A DNA stretch of 47,139 nucleotides from Halanaerobacter jeridensis (GCF_016908315.1 NZ_JAFBDQ010000020.1:1-47139); one strand, 5' to 3'. Shown: positions 1-8,071, counted from the first letter of the stretch. Notes: generated by a model not told the origin, from the letters alone. Program-made: numbers and translations.

Positions 1-337
1 ATTTAAAATTACCTCGTACTTTTCTAATAGTCATGACGAGGTTATCTTTTTTAAGTTGTTTCCCAACTTCAATTAAATCCTGCATTAGATCATGACCTTT
101 ATATTTTTCTTTCATGTAGGCTACTTTTTCAGCATGTTTCCCACCTTTGGTATCTCTAATCACTGCTCTCATTACATAAGGATTAGAGATCAACTTTCTA
201 TCCCCAATCTCTTGTTTATAATCTTGCTCTAGTAAAATAAGCAGCATATTCTCAAAATGTCGGGTTAGATATACCTTATCAATTGCAAATTCTTTAAAGT
301 CTTGATCTTTGATTAATATTTTGCTTGTGCGCAGCAT
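1..337 (-). CDS. tnpB: TnpB-type RNA-guided nuclease, N-terminal part only (runs off the edge)
   Basis: An open frame of about 112 codons starts at 337 with ATG and remains open to base 1. An AAAGGAG ribosome site lies 8 bases before the start. The protein begins MLRTSKILIKDQDFKEFAI and is rich in lysine, as expected for the N-terminal part of TnpB, the accessory protein of IS607 and IS605 elements. Members of the family are RNA-guided DNA nucleases. The RuvC catalytic motifs and zinc finger would be outside the window, so the call rests mainly on its position 28 bases after a TnpA gene. Activity cannot be judged. Confidence 0.6.
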   Translation of the reverse strand, partial: MLRTSKILIKDQDFKEFAIDKVYLTRHFENMLLILLEQDYKQEIGDRKLISNPYVMRAVIRDTKGGKHAEKVAYMKEKYKGHDLMQDLIEVGKQLKKDNLVMTIRKVRGNFK

Positions 338-365
338 CTATTCTTCTCCTTTAACTTTAAAATAG

Positions 366-856
366 TTAATCAATAGTAAATAATTCTTTATTACTTGTCT
401 TAATTTTTTTAGATTTATGACTTCGACTTCCATATAATTTAGCTGAAAATACTGTAATAATTGACAATACATCCTCTACTAATTCTTCCTGATAACTTTT
501 ATCTTCAGTATAGTTTATTATTTCAATTTTGACATCATTTAACTCGCATATCTGTTCAAACATTTCATAACCAAACCTGATAAGTCTATCTTTATAATTC
601 ACTACAATTCTTCCAATTTCCCTACTTTCAATTAATTTAATAAGTTCTTTAAGTCCTTTTTTCTTATAATTAAGACCACTAACTATATCTTTAATAATCC
701 TGAATTGATAACCATTAGCTGTACAATAACTAGAAACTTTATCTATTTGTCGTTCTAAATCTTCTTTTTGACTATTACTAGAAAATCTGCAATAGCCAAT
801 AGTTAATCGGCTGTGATTATCCTCTTTAGTTTGAAAAGCAATTAACTTCTTTTTGC
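366..856 (-). CDS. tnpA: IS607 serine recombinase TnpA, 3' exon (catalytic domain)
   Basis: This exon encodes the resolvase-type catalytic domain of the IS607 transposase. The motif YCRFSSNSQ holds the catalytic serine, followed by KEDLERQ, and a conserved KDRLIRFG arginine motif comes later. It ends with a typical LSIITVFSAKLYGSRS tail. On its own the frame could start at an ATG at 878, but that ATG lies inside the predicted intron and would give a protein without a DNA-binding domain. The exon starts at 856 if the intron ends at 857. The first codon is then completed by the last base of the 5' exon. Joined to the 5' exon it gives about 206 residues, a normal TnpA length. The tnpB gene follows 28 bases later. 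Confidence 0.8.
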
Positions 857-914
857 ATAGAGATAGGTAAGCCTTCAATAGTAGTGTTACCCATTTTCAG
901 CCTTTCCCCCTCTT

Positions 915-952
915 CACACCTAGCGTGAGATTTTCAAACTCACTAGGCGTTC
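915..952 (-). ncRNA. Group II intron domain V
   Basis: On the minus strand ACGCCTAG pairs with CTAGGTGT and TGAG pairs with CTCA, with an unpaired CG on the 3' side between the two helices and a TTTGAAAAT loop. The lower stem holds a CGC triad opposite GTG, including the G-U wobble. These are the hallmarks of the ribozyme catalytic domain. A CGC triad instead of AGC is known from some bacterial lineages, for example IIC introns. However, the HNH domain of the encoded protein is not usual for IIC. Confidence 0.8.
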
Positions 953-961
953 CATAATAGT

Positions 962-2803
962 CTAAGTTGGTTCGATACAATCATTTCCTGCCTTAGCTCG
1001 AAGTTTGTTGAGTTTACTCAAGGCATCTTCATCAAAAATCACTTTCACCTTATCATAGTAGCGATTAATTGTTTCTACTTTAGTAGCGTGGATTAACTTG
1101 TGTATATCATATTTAACTAGACACAAGTTCCTATAAGTGTCTTTACCACCATCATCTCGTGGTTTCTTATGATGACACTCTACATCTCCAATTTCTAAAG
1201 GCATACCAGTAATAAAGCAACAACCATTTTGACCAGAATATCTGGCAACTCGGTTGTCATTGTATTCTACTGTTTCACCCTGAACAGGATTTTCAACTAA
1301 ATATTTTAACACTACTGGCGATACACTTCTGAGTTTCTCGTGTATTTTCTCTCTTCCCGTCCTGGTGTAATCACATATCTCCTGTGAGAATTTCTTAGGA
1401 GCATTAAATATTACACCTGCTATTGGAAATATTCTAATACCCGCTACATAATAAGATTTATAGTTATACTCTCTATAAAACTTTAGGAAAGCCTTTGATT
1501 CAGTCCCCTTTCTACTTAAAACTGACCTAAGACGATTCTCTAGGGTTCTATTGACTAAAAAGGCAATCTCTGAGAAATCCTTATTTACAAGACTAGCCAT
1601 TGAATAATAATTGTGCATACCAAGTATCATTGAATTTAACTTTGACACCTGTTTAGTTGTGGTTTCCTGTCTAATCTGTCTGATTTGTTTCTTCAATTTA
1701 TCAGCAAGTTTCTTTTTAACTCCATTGGCTATTCTCGTCCTTGTCACATAGCTATTACCTTTCTTAACAACTCTCAATTTAATACCCAAAAATTCTGTAT
1801 AGGTTCTTTTAAGGTTAGTAATTTTAGTCTTCTTTTTATTCACATCAAGGTTTAATCTTTCTTTTAACCATTTAATTGTGGCTACTTTCATCTTACTAGC
1901 AGTTTCATAATCTCTGCACATAATCTTCAGGTCATCAGCATATCTAACAATGTATACTTCTTTAAGATTTGTTTTCTTTAATGCTCTGTATTTACTATTA
2001 GGATGATATTGTTGTTTACGCTGAAAAGTCTCCCATTGGTCCGATCCCCACCAATCTAATTCGTTTAGTACTATATTTGATAATAGAGGTGAGATAATTC
2101 CACCTTGAGGAGTTCCTTTGTTTGGAATACCCTCACCTTCAATTTCAGCTTTAAGCATATTTCCTAGTATAGAGATTAACTCTTTATCTTTTATACCCAT
2201 AGCCCACAATTGCTTTTTTAACTTAGAATGGTCTACATTATCGAAGAAAGATTTTATATCAACATCTACTGAATAGTGTAATTTACTATTCCACGTAAGG
2301 TACTCCATTCTAGCTATAGCGTGTTTTGTTGACCTATTGGGTCTAAAACCATAACTATATTTGTGAAACTTAGCTTCACAAATAGGTTCTAAAATCTGTT
2401 TTATACATTGTTGGATTAGTCTGTCCTCCATTGTAGGAATTCCTAGAGGTCTTTTTCTACCATCATCCTTTCGAATATATTCTCTTCTAACTGGTTGTGG
2501 CTGATAATATTCCAACCTATTCCTTACATAGTCAACTATCTCTTGAGAAGTCCATTTCTCTAAATCCTCAATGGTAGTATTGTTAGTTCCTCTAGTTTTA
2601 CTACCCGTATTTCTCTTGATATTACGATAAGCAAGTAAAATATTCTTCCTTGAAGTTATATGCTCCATTAAATTCTTAAAATCATAACCTTTTTGACTAT
2701 ACTTATACAGTTTATCCTGAATATCTTGGGTATTATAGTACTCGTTATTTCTTAGCTTCTGTTTCTTTGGACACTCAACGAGTTCCTTTGCTAACGCAGT
2801 CAT
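962..2803 (-). CDS. ltrA: Group II intron reverse transcriptase/maturase with HNH endonuclease domain
   Basis: This 613-residue protein reverse transcribes and helps splice its host intron, and can cut target DNA during retrohoming. The RT domain spans roughly residues 80-340, with KRPLGIPTMEDRLIQ (RT1/2), YSYGFRPNRSTKHAI, DIKSFFDNVDH (RT3), GTPQGGIISPLLSNI (RT4) and the catalytic YADD at 288-291. A maturase (X) domain follows, roughly 360-470. The end (about 525-590) is an HNH nuclease with ECHHKKPRDDGG and a downstream HKLIH. All catalytic motifs are intact and there is no frameshift, so it may be active. AGGAGGT lies 12 bases before the ATG. The gene sits inside intron domain IV within tnpA. 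Confidence 0.95.
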   Translation of the reverse strand: MTALAKELVECPKKQKLRNNEYYNTQDIQDKLYKYSQKGYDFKNLMEHITSRKNILLAYRNIKRNTGSKTRGTNNTTIEDLEKWTSQEIVDYVRNRLEYYQPQPVRREYIRKDDGRKRPLGIPTMEDRLIQQCIKQILEPICEAKFHKYSYGFRPNRSTKHAIARMEYLTWNSKLHYSVDVDIKSFFDNVDHSKLKKQLWAMGIKDKELISILGNMLKAEIEGEGIPNKGTPQGGIISPLLSNIVLNELDWWGSDQWETFQRKQQYHPNSKYRALKKTNLKEVYIVRYADDLKIMCRDYETASKMKVATIKWLKERLNLDVNKKKTKITNLKRTYTEFLGIKLRVVKKGNSYVTRTRIANGVKKKLADKLKKQIRQIRQETTTKQVSKLNSMILGMHNYYSMASLVNKDFSEIAFLVNRTLENRLRSVLSRKGTESKAFLKFYREYNYKSYYVAGIRIFPIAGVIFNAPKKFSQEICDYTRTGREKIHEKLRSVSPVVLKYLVENPVQGETVEYNDNRVARYSGQNGCCFITGMPLEIGDVECHHKKPRDDGGKDTYRNLCLVKYDIHKLIHATKVETINRYYDKVKVIFDEDALSKLNKLRAKAGNDCIEPT

Positions 2804-3506
2804 AAGTCGGCTAAAACCTCCTTACAGAGACTTCACCTTTCTTAGTCTTACGAGAACCTTATGTCAAAAACGATATATCTTATAACTTAAAATATTAACT
2901 ATTGGCTATTTACTGCCAACCCTTTCACCAACATTAAGGTATGTTATGATTTTCATACCACTATTTCATAGGTGTTAAGACCTCTATATTGTTAGCTTTC
3001 CTTGTTCCAAAAGACCTCACCTTTACATATACCCTTAAATCTCTCCTATAAGCCTGTATGTTTTATATATACCCTACGAGTATATAAGGATTTTCATAAT
3101 ATGAATTCTTACTTGTCCCACACACCTCAAACTTTGTTGATATAATCATTTCTGATTATTTTGCGTTTAGACCCGTACATTCAGAGATTCGTCAGTACTC
3201 TATTCAAGCACATTCTAATCATAGGTATTTTATAGGCGACCGAGTTATCTTAACCTTACCTACCTCTAGGTACATTTCCTTTCAATCTTATGATTAAATT
3301 AGGGATTAATCTCACTCGACTTCACCGAGCTTATCACATCAGATATCTTAACATAACTAATGCAATTCGGAGTATTATCGACAGCCCTTCAAGGCGTTAC
3401 CCTATCATTTGACTGTTTAGGTCTTTCAGTTCTAATTATCCTCTTGATAACTAGGCAATTCTTTTAAAATTACAACAAGTCGCACTCATATCGCAACAAG
3501 TCGCAC

Positions 3507-3636
3507 TATATCTTCTATGCCCACCTACAGTACGTTCAGGAACTAATTTCCCTTCTTTATCCCAACGCCTCAGAATTGAAATTGCAACTCCTAAAAAATT
3601 AGCTGCTTCTTTAATTGATAGTTTCATTTTTATCAT
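3507..3636 (-). CDS. tnpA: IS607 serine recombinase TnpA, 5' exon (MerR-like helix-turn-helix)
   Basis: This exon encodes the DNA-binding N-terminus of IS607 TnpA: MKLSIKEAANFLGVAIS, then LRRWDKEGKLVPERT and GGHRRYS. That is the MerR-type winged helix characteristic of this family. The start may be the ATG at 3636 or the one at 3627; the second matches family members better, and neither has a clear ribosome site. Read straight on, the frame enters the intron and stops after 61 codons. Splicing at 3507 joins GGHRRYS directly to KKKLIAFQ of the 3' exon, giving a normal TnpA. A downstream second copy of the splice motif would add seven residues in frame. Confidence 0.8.
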
Positions 3637-3692
3637 CTATTAATAATATAACCAAAATCTATCTATTTATACATCAAAATAAGTATATTTGA

Positions 3693-3857
3693 TTATAAAT
3701 AATTAAACTGTTTAGAAGCCCCATATTCTACATCTTCTCCTCCAGTACATTTACTTACTACTGAAATATCATCAGCAGTTAAACCTACTTCTTTTAAATT
3801 TATAACTGCTTGATAAGCAGCAGAATAATCTTCAAAACTCCCTACAACTAACTCCAT
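3693..3857 (-). pseudogene. Stress-protein-like gene (YflT-type domain), truncated by the IS607 insertion
   Basis: The fragment begins MELVVGSFEDYSAAYQAV and continues with LTADDISVVSK, which resembles the start of the general stress 17M/YflT domain. The likely start is the ATG at 3857, since GGGGGG lies 6 bases before it; an earlier in-frame start at 3932 lacks such a site. Only about 50 family-like residues remain. After GASKQ the frame ends within a few codons, close to where the insertion sequence must begin. The rest of the gene, if present, should be on the far side of the element, outside the window. The function of the intact gene is unknown. Confidence 0.6.
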
Positions 3858-3928
3858 TTTTATCCCCCCTAATTCTACTATTAATTTTAGCTTATGCACA
3901 AACAAATTTTTTATCCAAAATAAAAAAA

Positions 3929-4174
3929 TCATTCTTCATTCCCTAAATTAATAACTATTACCTCAGCTCCAATCTTGACAATAGAATCCCAAGGTATTTC
4001 CAAAAAATGTTCTTCCCCTAAGAAATCAAAAATCCCCTTTTCAACTGGGATTAATAATGAATTCAAATTTCCTGTTTCCTGCTCAAAAGTCAATTCAACT
4101 TCTGCTATTAAACCTAGTTTTTCTCCCGTCGCTAAATTTATTATTTCTTTACCCTGAAGTTGTCTTAAGTTCAC
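3929..4174 (-). CDS. ymxH: YlmC/YmxH family PRC-barrel protein
   Basis: This 81-residue protein is a single small PRC-barrel domain. The beginning LRQLQGKEIINLATGEKLG and the end IPWDSIVKIGAEVIVINL match the YlmC/YmxH family found in spore formers, whose precise role is not known. The start is GTG with an AGGTGG site upstream. In Bacillus the gene stands next to dut and the deacetylase gene ylxY, and the same partners are present here. A terminator lies between it and dut, so it is probably transcribed separately. Confidence 0.85.
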   Translation of the reverse strand: MNLRQLQGKEIINLATGEKLGLIAEVELTFEQETGNLNSLLIPVEKGIFDFLGEEHFLEIPWDSIVKIGAEVIVINLGNEE

Positions 4175-4249
4175 TTTTTATAGCACCACCTATCATAAAG
4201 AAGTTTATATTATATTTTATGCACTTTAAAATGCAAATAATTACTTACA

Positions 4250-4288
4250 AAAAAATAAAAAAGATCGGCAAGAGCAATCTCACCGACC
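4250..4288 (-). terminator. Intrinsic terminator of dut
   Basis: On the minus strand an 11-bp stem (4288-4278 with 4273-4263, three wobble pairs) with a GC-containing loop TTGC is followed by TTTTTTATTTTTTT. The stem overlaps the dut stop codon. Confidence 0.85.
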
Positions 4289-4741
4289 AGTTGATCCAAG
4301 ACCACCTTCTCTACTTTTCTTCGTTTGATCTTGATCTACAGTTAAATATTTTTCAAAGATCCCCTGACAAATCCTAGTACCTGCTTTAAAAGACAACTTT
4401 TCTTGGGAACTATTATACAATCTAATCCCAATATTCCCATCATTATCAGGGTTAGAATAATAATCAGCATCAATAATCCCCACATTATTAGCAAGCATTA
4501 AACCATGTTTAAACCCTAATGAACTCCTAATATATATTTTTAAGACTTCATCATCCTGCATATAAGCTTTAATATTAGTGAAAAAAGTAGTATAATCCTG
4601 CGGCGGAATCTCCAAATCTATCGGAGTTTTAATATCATATCCCGCGCTCTTTTCAGTCGCTCGCTGTGGAATAAACCCTTCCTCATCATATTTTCTTGCT
4701 GTTTCAACTACATGTTCAAAACCACGTTGTCTATTTCCCAT
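4280..4741 (-). CDS. dut: dUTP diphosphatase (dUTPase)
   Basis: dUTPase hydrolyses dUTP to dUMP and pyrophosphate, keeping uracil out of DNA and feeding thymidylate synthesis. All five motifs of the trimeric family are visible in order: AGYDI (1), IRSSLGFKHG (2), NNVGIIDADYY (3, with the catalytic Asp), GTRICQGIF (4) and the glycine-rich REGGLGSTGR (5) at the very C-terminus. At 153 residues the length is normal, with about 20 extra residues at the N-terminus and an insertion NPDNDG after motif 3, as in some Gram-positive relatives. AGGAGGT stands 8 bases before the ATG. The gene stands alone between vanW and ymxH. Confidence 0.92.
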   Translation of the reverse strand: MGNRQRGFEHVVETARKYDEEGFIPQRATEKSAGYDIKTPIDLEIPPQDYTTFFTNIKAYMQDDEVLKIYIRSSLGFKHGLMLANNVGIIDADYYSNPDNDGNIGIRLYNSSQEKLSFKAGTRICQGIFEKYLTVDQDQTKKSREGGLGSTGR

Positions 4742-4763
4742 ATCGAAATACCTCCTACATAGA

Positions 4764-5627
4764 TTAATTTTTATTCCCTAATAAACTTACATTGAGCAAA
4801 TCACCTTTCACTTCTGCTTTAATTATAATCGGATTATCCAAAGTATTTTTGAATTTTAAATCTAAATACTTCCAAGCAACTGCAGCATCTTGTCCCTGGG
4901 GAACATAGCCTACTTCTTTAGAATGGAGATGTCGCTCAACTATTTTTAAATTTTGCTTTGCAATTGCATTATAAAGAGTAGTAGAAACTTGACAAATACC
5001 CCCACCTACTCCTAAAGTTAATTTACCCCGGACTATTTGAGGTGATTCTTTAAAACCCCTTATTTTAGTTCGTGGGCTAACTTCTTGATTAAATGAAAAT
5101 ATTTCCCCAGCAGTTACTAAAGTATTATTAATCAATTGCGTTGCTAATTTAATATTATCCTTGCGATTTTCCGACCCAGTAATACGAGTTTGATACGTAG
5201 AGATCTTTTCTGTCAAGCACAGTAAATCTTCTGCTAGCAAATAAGGAATGACTTTATAATCCACTGCTTCTATTTCTTCTTTACTTCGGGCACTAAATAT
5301 TTTATCAACTGTTGCTGTAATGTCAATGATTTTTCCCGCAGTTCCAGGGATTACAGCACCAGTTTCTTCATTAATTGTTGCCGGCAGGGGATATCTTACA
5401 TTATGCTTAGCATAACTACTAATTACTGCTACTACTTCTTTGCGGAGATTTCTTCCTAAATTATAATTATAAAACTTAACTTCAGGCTCTACTCCCCAAA
5501 TAATACGTCTGATTCTATCTAATTCTCCAATAATCCCTAATATCAATCCCGTTAATAAAATAATAATAAAAGTAATTATTAAACTGCGCCAGACAAATTT
5601 AACCACCTCCAAACGAACTGTAATCAT
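4764..5627 (-). CDS. VanW family protein with one membrane segment
   Basis: The protein has a hydrophobic helix at residues 15-33 (LIITFIIILLTGLILG) and a C-terminal VanW domain from about residue 165 with SFNQEVSPRT, GGGICQVSTTLYNA and LHSKEVGYVPQGQDAAV. VanW proteins occur near cell-wall and spore genes in many Firmicutes, but their reaction is unknown. The start is uncertain: the ATG at 5627 has no ribosome site. A strong GGAGGTGG lies inside the first codons (GTG at 5606) with no usual start at normal spacing after it. The neighbours, a deacetylase and dut, fit an envelope role. Confidence 0.85.
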   Translation of the reverse strand: MITVRLEVVKFVWRSLIITFIIILLTGLILGIIGELDRIRRIIWGVEPEVKFYNYNLGRNLRKEVVAVISSYAKHNVRYPLPATINEETGAVIPGTAGKIIDITATVDKIFSARSKEEIEAVDYKVIPYLLAEDLLCLTEKISTYQTRITGSENRKDNIKLATQLINNTLVTAGEIFSFNQEVSPRTKIRGFKESPQIVRGKLTLGVGGGICQVSTTLYNAIAKQNLKIVERHLHSKEVGYVPQGQDAAVAWKYLDLKFKNTLDNPIIIKAEVKGDLLNVSLLGNKN

Positions 5628-5658
5628 TTAAATTAAGTGAGTAATTGAATATTATTGA

Positions 5659-6392
5659 TTACTCACTTAACAATTGACTAATCGTAACTAATTTATATCC
5701 CTTATCCTTTAAACCTGCTATCATCTTAGGTAAAGCTTCAACAGTTGCTTTAGTCGGATGCATTAATACAATCGCTCCATTTTCTGCTTTAGGTACTACT
5801 CTTTCAACTATCACTTCCGGTTCTGGTCGCTGCCAATCAATAGTATCAACTGTCCACATAATAGTTTTATAACCAATCTTATGCGCCACTTTAACAATTC
5901 TTTGGTCTACTTCACCATAAGGGGGGCAAATAGACTAGTTTTATAGTCTGCATTATCTTGGATTAAATCTTCATTCTTTTTTATCAATGCAATTAATTCT
6001 TCTTCTACTAACTTTTGAGGATGTCGATGACGATAACCATGATTACCTAATTCATGACCAGCTTCTTTGATTTCTACTACTAACTCCGGAAATTTTTCCA
6101 CCCAATTACCTACTAAAAAAAAAGTGGCTGCTACCTCTTCATCAGCTAAAATTTCTAACATCTGTGGAATATATTCAGTCCCCCAAGCTACATTAACTGC
6201 TAATGCCATTTGATCTTTATCACTTGGCCCTTGATAATAAGCTTTAGGCTGCGGATTAAACACCGCCTGCTCTGACTTAGTATTATCAAATTCAATCACT
6301 CCATAACTAACTAAAATAACTGTTAATAGCAAAGAAAAAATAACTTGCCGATTTAAAGGCAAATAAAAAAATTTAATTTTTTTATGGGACAT
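5659..6392 (-). pseudogene. Polysaccharide deacetylase (NodB domain), frameshifted
   Basis: Two adjoining frames together make one NodB-type deacetylase of about 244 residues. The first (6392-5907) has an N-terminal membrane helix, then LAVNVAWG at motif 1, TFFLVGNW, and the HELGNHGYRHRHP metal motif. It breaks at KTSLFAP. The second frame (5889-5659) resumes with HKIGYKTIMWTVDTIDW and IVLMHPT. The break is at a run of six C (minus strand, 5926-5921); a seventh C restores APPYGEVDQR, the usual motif 3. The motif 1 aspartate is Asn here, so even an intact protein might not be a normal deacetylase. The gene is related to Bacillus ylxY by position. A sequencing error cannot be excluded. Confidence 0.8.
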
Positions 6393-6394
6393 AA

Positions 6395-7174
6395 TTATTC
6401 AACTCCTTTATGCTGTTTTTGTAAACCAGAGTGAGATTCTATATAGTAATTATCTTTATAAATCAATTCAGATAAGGGTACAATTTCATAACCTTCTTGT
6501 TTAATTTTGGGAAGCAATTTTTTTAAAGCTTCAGTAGTATTTTGACCATTATTATGCATAAGTACAATTTCTCCAGGACTTAAATTTTTCATCACTGTTT
6601 TAACAATAAACTCTGTACTGACATCTTTCCAATCTAATGAGTCGATACTCCACTGTACTATATGATAATCCTGTTGACGACTTGTTTTAATTAAGCGATT
6701 ATTATATTCTCCAAAAGGGGGGCGAAATAAATCTGGCTTCTGACCTGTTAGTTCTTTAATCAATTCTGCCGTTCTATTTAATTCTTGAATAATCTCTTCT
6801 GTCCCTAATTGAGCCATATGAGGATGAGTATAACTATGATTCCCTACTTCATGACCATTAGCAGCTATTTCCTTAACTAATTGAGGGTTCTCCTCCAACC
6901 AATTACCCCCAAAGAAAAAAGTGATATTTACATCATGGTCACGCAATGTTTTAAGTATTTCAGGGGTTTTTTTAGCCCCCCACATTCCATCAAGAGTAAT
7001 AGCTACTTTCTTTTCTGGTGTATCTACTTTATAAATTGGTACCAAGCGATTACTACTAACTCTCATCGCTTCAGGTAAATTAAAATCATCAATCCATAAT
7101 CCCAATAAGAAAAAACTAATACTAAATACTAAACATAAAATCAATAAATCGCGTTTAGCTAACTCAATTTCCAT
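6395..7174 (-). CDS. Polysaccharide deacetylase (NodB domain), membrane-anchored
   Basis: This 259-residue protein has a membrane helix at residues 9-27 and a NodB domain. The motifs are ITLDGMWG (motif 1, first Asp kept, the second replaced as in the FDAxWG class), NITFFFGGNW, HEVGNHSYTHPH (zinc histidines), RPPFGEYN, IVQWSIDSLDW and IVLMHNN. Enzymes of this fold remove acetyl groups from peptidoglycan or other amino sugars outside the membrane. The gene stops 2 bases before the frameshifted paralogue, so they look like a tandem duplication in one transcript. Divergent cwlD suggests a link with spore cortex or wall modification, but this is inference. Confidence 0.9.
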   Translation of the reverse strand: MEIELAKRDLLILCLVFSISFFLLGLWIDDFNLPEAMRVSSNRLVPIYKVDTPEKKVAITLDGMWGAKKTPEILKTLRDHDVNITFFFGGNWLEENPQLVKEIAANGHEVGNHSYTHPHMAQLGTEEIIQELNRTAELIKELTGQKPDLFRPPFGEYNNRLIKTSRQQDYHIVQWSIDSLDWKDVSTEFIVKTVMKNLSPGEIVLMHNNGQNTTEALKKLLPKIKQEGYEIVPLSELIYKDNYYIESHSGLQKQHKGVE

Positions 7175-7287
7175 GTTATCTCCTCTCCTTTTACTTACTC
7201 TGCTATCTATTTATGCAATTATAAACCTAATTATCACCTTTCCAACAAAATGGAAATTTTTACTGCTAATTATTGCCAATCGTTTCT

Positions 7288-7295
7288 CATATAAT
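7288..7295 (+). promoter_or_regulatory. Possible sigma-E-type -10 element before cwlD
   Basis: CATATAAT matches the sigma-E -10 consensus CATACAnT at seven of eight positions and lies 33 bases before the cwlD start. The -35 side is weak. cwlD is under mother-cell control in Bacillus, which makes this reasonable but not proven. Confidence 0.3.
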
Positions 7296-7327
7296 TTTAT
7301 ATCCCCCATAGATAAGGAGTGAAAAAA

Positions 7328-8062
7328 ATGAAAAGAATTTGGTTTTTATTTATTTCTATTAATAAAATTTTTCTATTTTTAATTATTATTTTTGTTATTA
7401 GTTTCAGTGCAAATTTGCTTATCAATTTTACTAATAACGCTATTACAGTTAATGGCCAATTGAATAAAAAAGTCATTATTGACCCTGGTCATGGTGGTAT
7501 GGATTCTGGAGCCCATCACAAAGAAATCTTAGAAAAGAATATTAACTTAGCTATTGCTAAAAAATTAGCTAAAAAACTAAGCGATAGCAATGTTCAGGTC
7601 AAATTAACCCGCAATAAAGATAAACTATATCAAAATAATAGACAAAAAGATCTGCGGCATAGAATTAAAGTGGCCAATACTTCACAAGCTGATTTATTGA
7701 TTAGTATCCATGTCAATAGTTTTCCTAGTTCTAAATCTTTTGGAGGAGAAACATATTATAGTGAAGGCTCTAAGGAAGGAAAAAAATTAGCATCAGCTAT
7801 CCAAGAACAATTACTTAAAATTCAACCTAAGAATTACCGCACAATTAAAACTGCTCCCTATTATGTTCTTGAAGAAAGCAATATTACTGCCGTTTTAATA
7901 GAGGTAGGATTTATCAGTAATCCTCAAGATAGAAAAAGAATTACTAATTCCCAAGAACAAGAAAAAATTGCTGAAGCAATTACAACTGGAATCATCAATT
8001 ATTTTAACAACAATCTCCATCTCTTACCTAAAAAAAGCTCTAGTTTTAGTGAATATCACTAA
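7328..8062 (+). CDS. cwlD: Spore cortex N-acetylmuramoyl-L-alanine amidase CwlD
   Basis: CwlD removes peptides from muramic acid in the spore cortex so that muramic lactam can be made. An N-terminal hydrophobic segment (about residues 10-30) is followed by an Amidase_3 domain: VIIDPGHGGMDSGA with a zinc histidine, EKNINLAIAKKLA with the zinc glutamate, LISIHVNSF, and VLIEVGFISNPQD with the catalytic glutamate. The start chosen is the ATG at 7328, 8 bases after AAGGAG. An in-frame GTG at 7319 overlaps that site and is unlikely. It is the only long gene on the plus strand and is divergent from the deacetylase pair. Confidence 0.9.
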   Translation: MKRIWFLFISINKIFLFLIIIFVISFSANLLINFTNNAITVNGQLNKKVIIDPGHGGMDSGAHHKEILEKNINLAIAKKLAKKLSDSNVQVKLTRNKDKLYQNNRQKDLRHRIKVANTSQADLLISIHVNSFPSSKSFGGETYYSEGSKEGKKLASAIQEQLLKIQPKNYRTIKTAPYYVLEESNITAVLIEVGFISNPQDRKRITNSQEQEKIAEAITTGIINYFNNNLHLLPKKSSSFSEYH

Positions 8063-8071
8063 AACTAGAGC
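8037..8071. terminator. Bidirectional terminator between cwlD and the amylase-like gene
   Basis: A perfect 15-bp stem (8037-8051 with 8057-8071) with an AATAT loop overlaps the cwlD stop. On the minus strand it is followed by TTTTTT, making it a strong terminator for the amylase-like gene. On the plus strand the T run is short. Confidence 0.85.

Larger units (their letters stand above)
857..3506 (-). mobile_element. Group II intron (about 2.65 kb) inserted in tnpA
   Basis: The intron starts with GTGCG at 3506, matching the GUGYG consensus, and is proposed to end with ...CTCTAT at 857, an AY ending. A domain V hairpin at 952-915 is followed by a plausible domain VI with a bulged A eight bases before the end. 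It carries a reverse transcriptase/maturase gene (2803-962). The roughly 700 bases before that gene, and the bases after it, are non-coding and should fold as ribozyme domains I-IV. The join keeps the tnpA frame: 130 + 491 bases is a multiple of three. The 5' end is ambiguous because GTGCGACTTGTTG occurs twice, 21 bases apart. Subclass not assigned. Confidence 0.85.
1..3690 (-). mobile_element. IS607-type insertion sequence interrupted by a group II intron (left part of window, incomplete)
   Basis: The element consists of a tnpA-type serine recombinase gene (two exons at 3636-3507 and 856-366) followed by the start of a tnpB gene that leaves the window at base 1. This gene order is characteristic of the IS607 family. 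The end upstream of tnpA must lie between the tnpA start and the point near 3690-3715 where a stress-protein-like gene loses its coding sense. I cannot place it to the base, because IS607 elements have no inverted repeats or target duplications. The other end lies outside the window. Confidence 0.75.

Noticed and set aside
366-878. Independent short recombinase gene starting at 878
   Set aside because: The ATG lies in the predicted intron end and the protein would lack the DNA-binding half; the region is better read as a 3' exon.
3451-3636. Stand-alone 61-residue MerR-like regulator
   Set aside because: The sequence is the N-terminus of IS607 TnpA, and its last residues are translated intron.
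4057-4377. Plus-strand ORF over ymxH and dut
   Set aside because: It is antisense to well supported genes and low in complexity.
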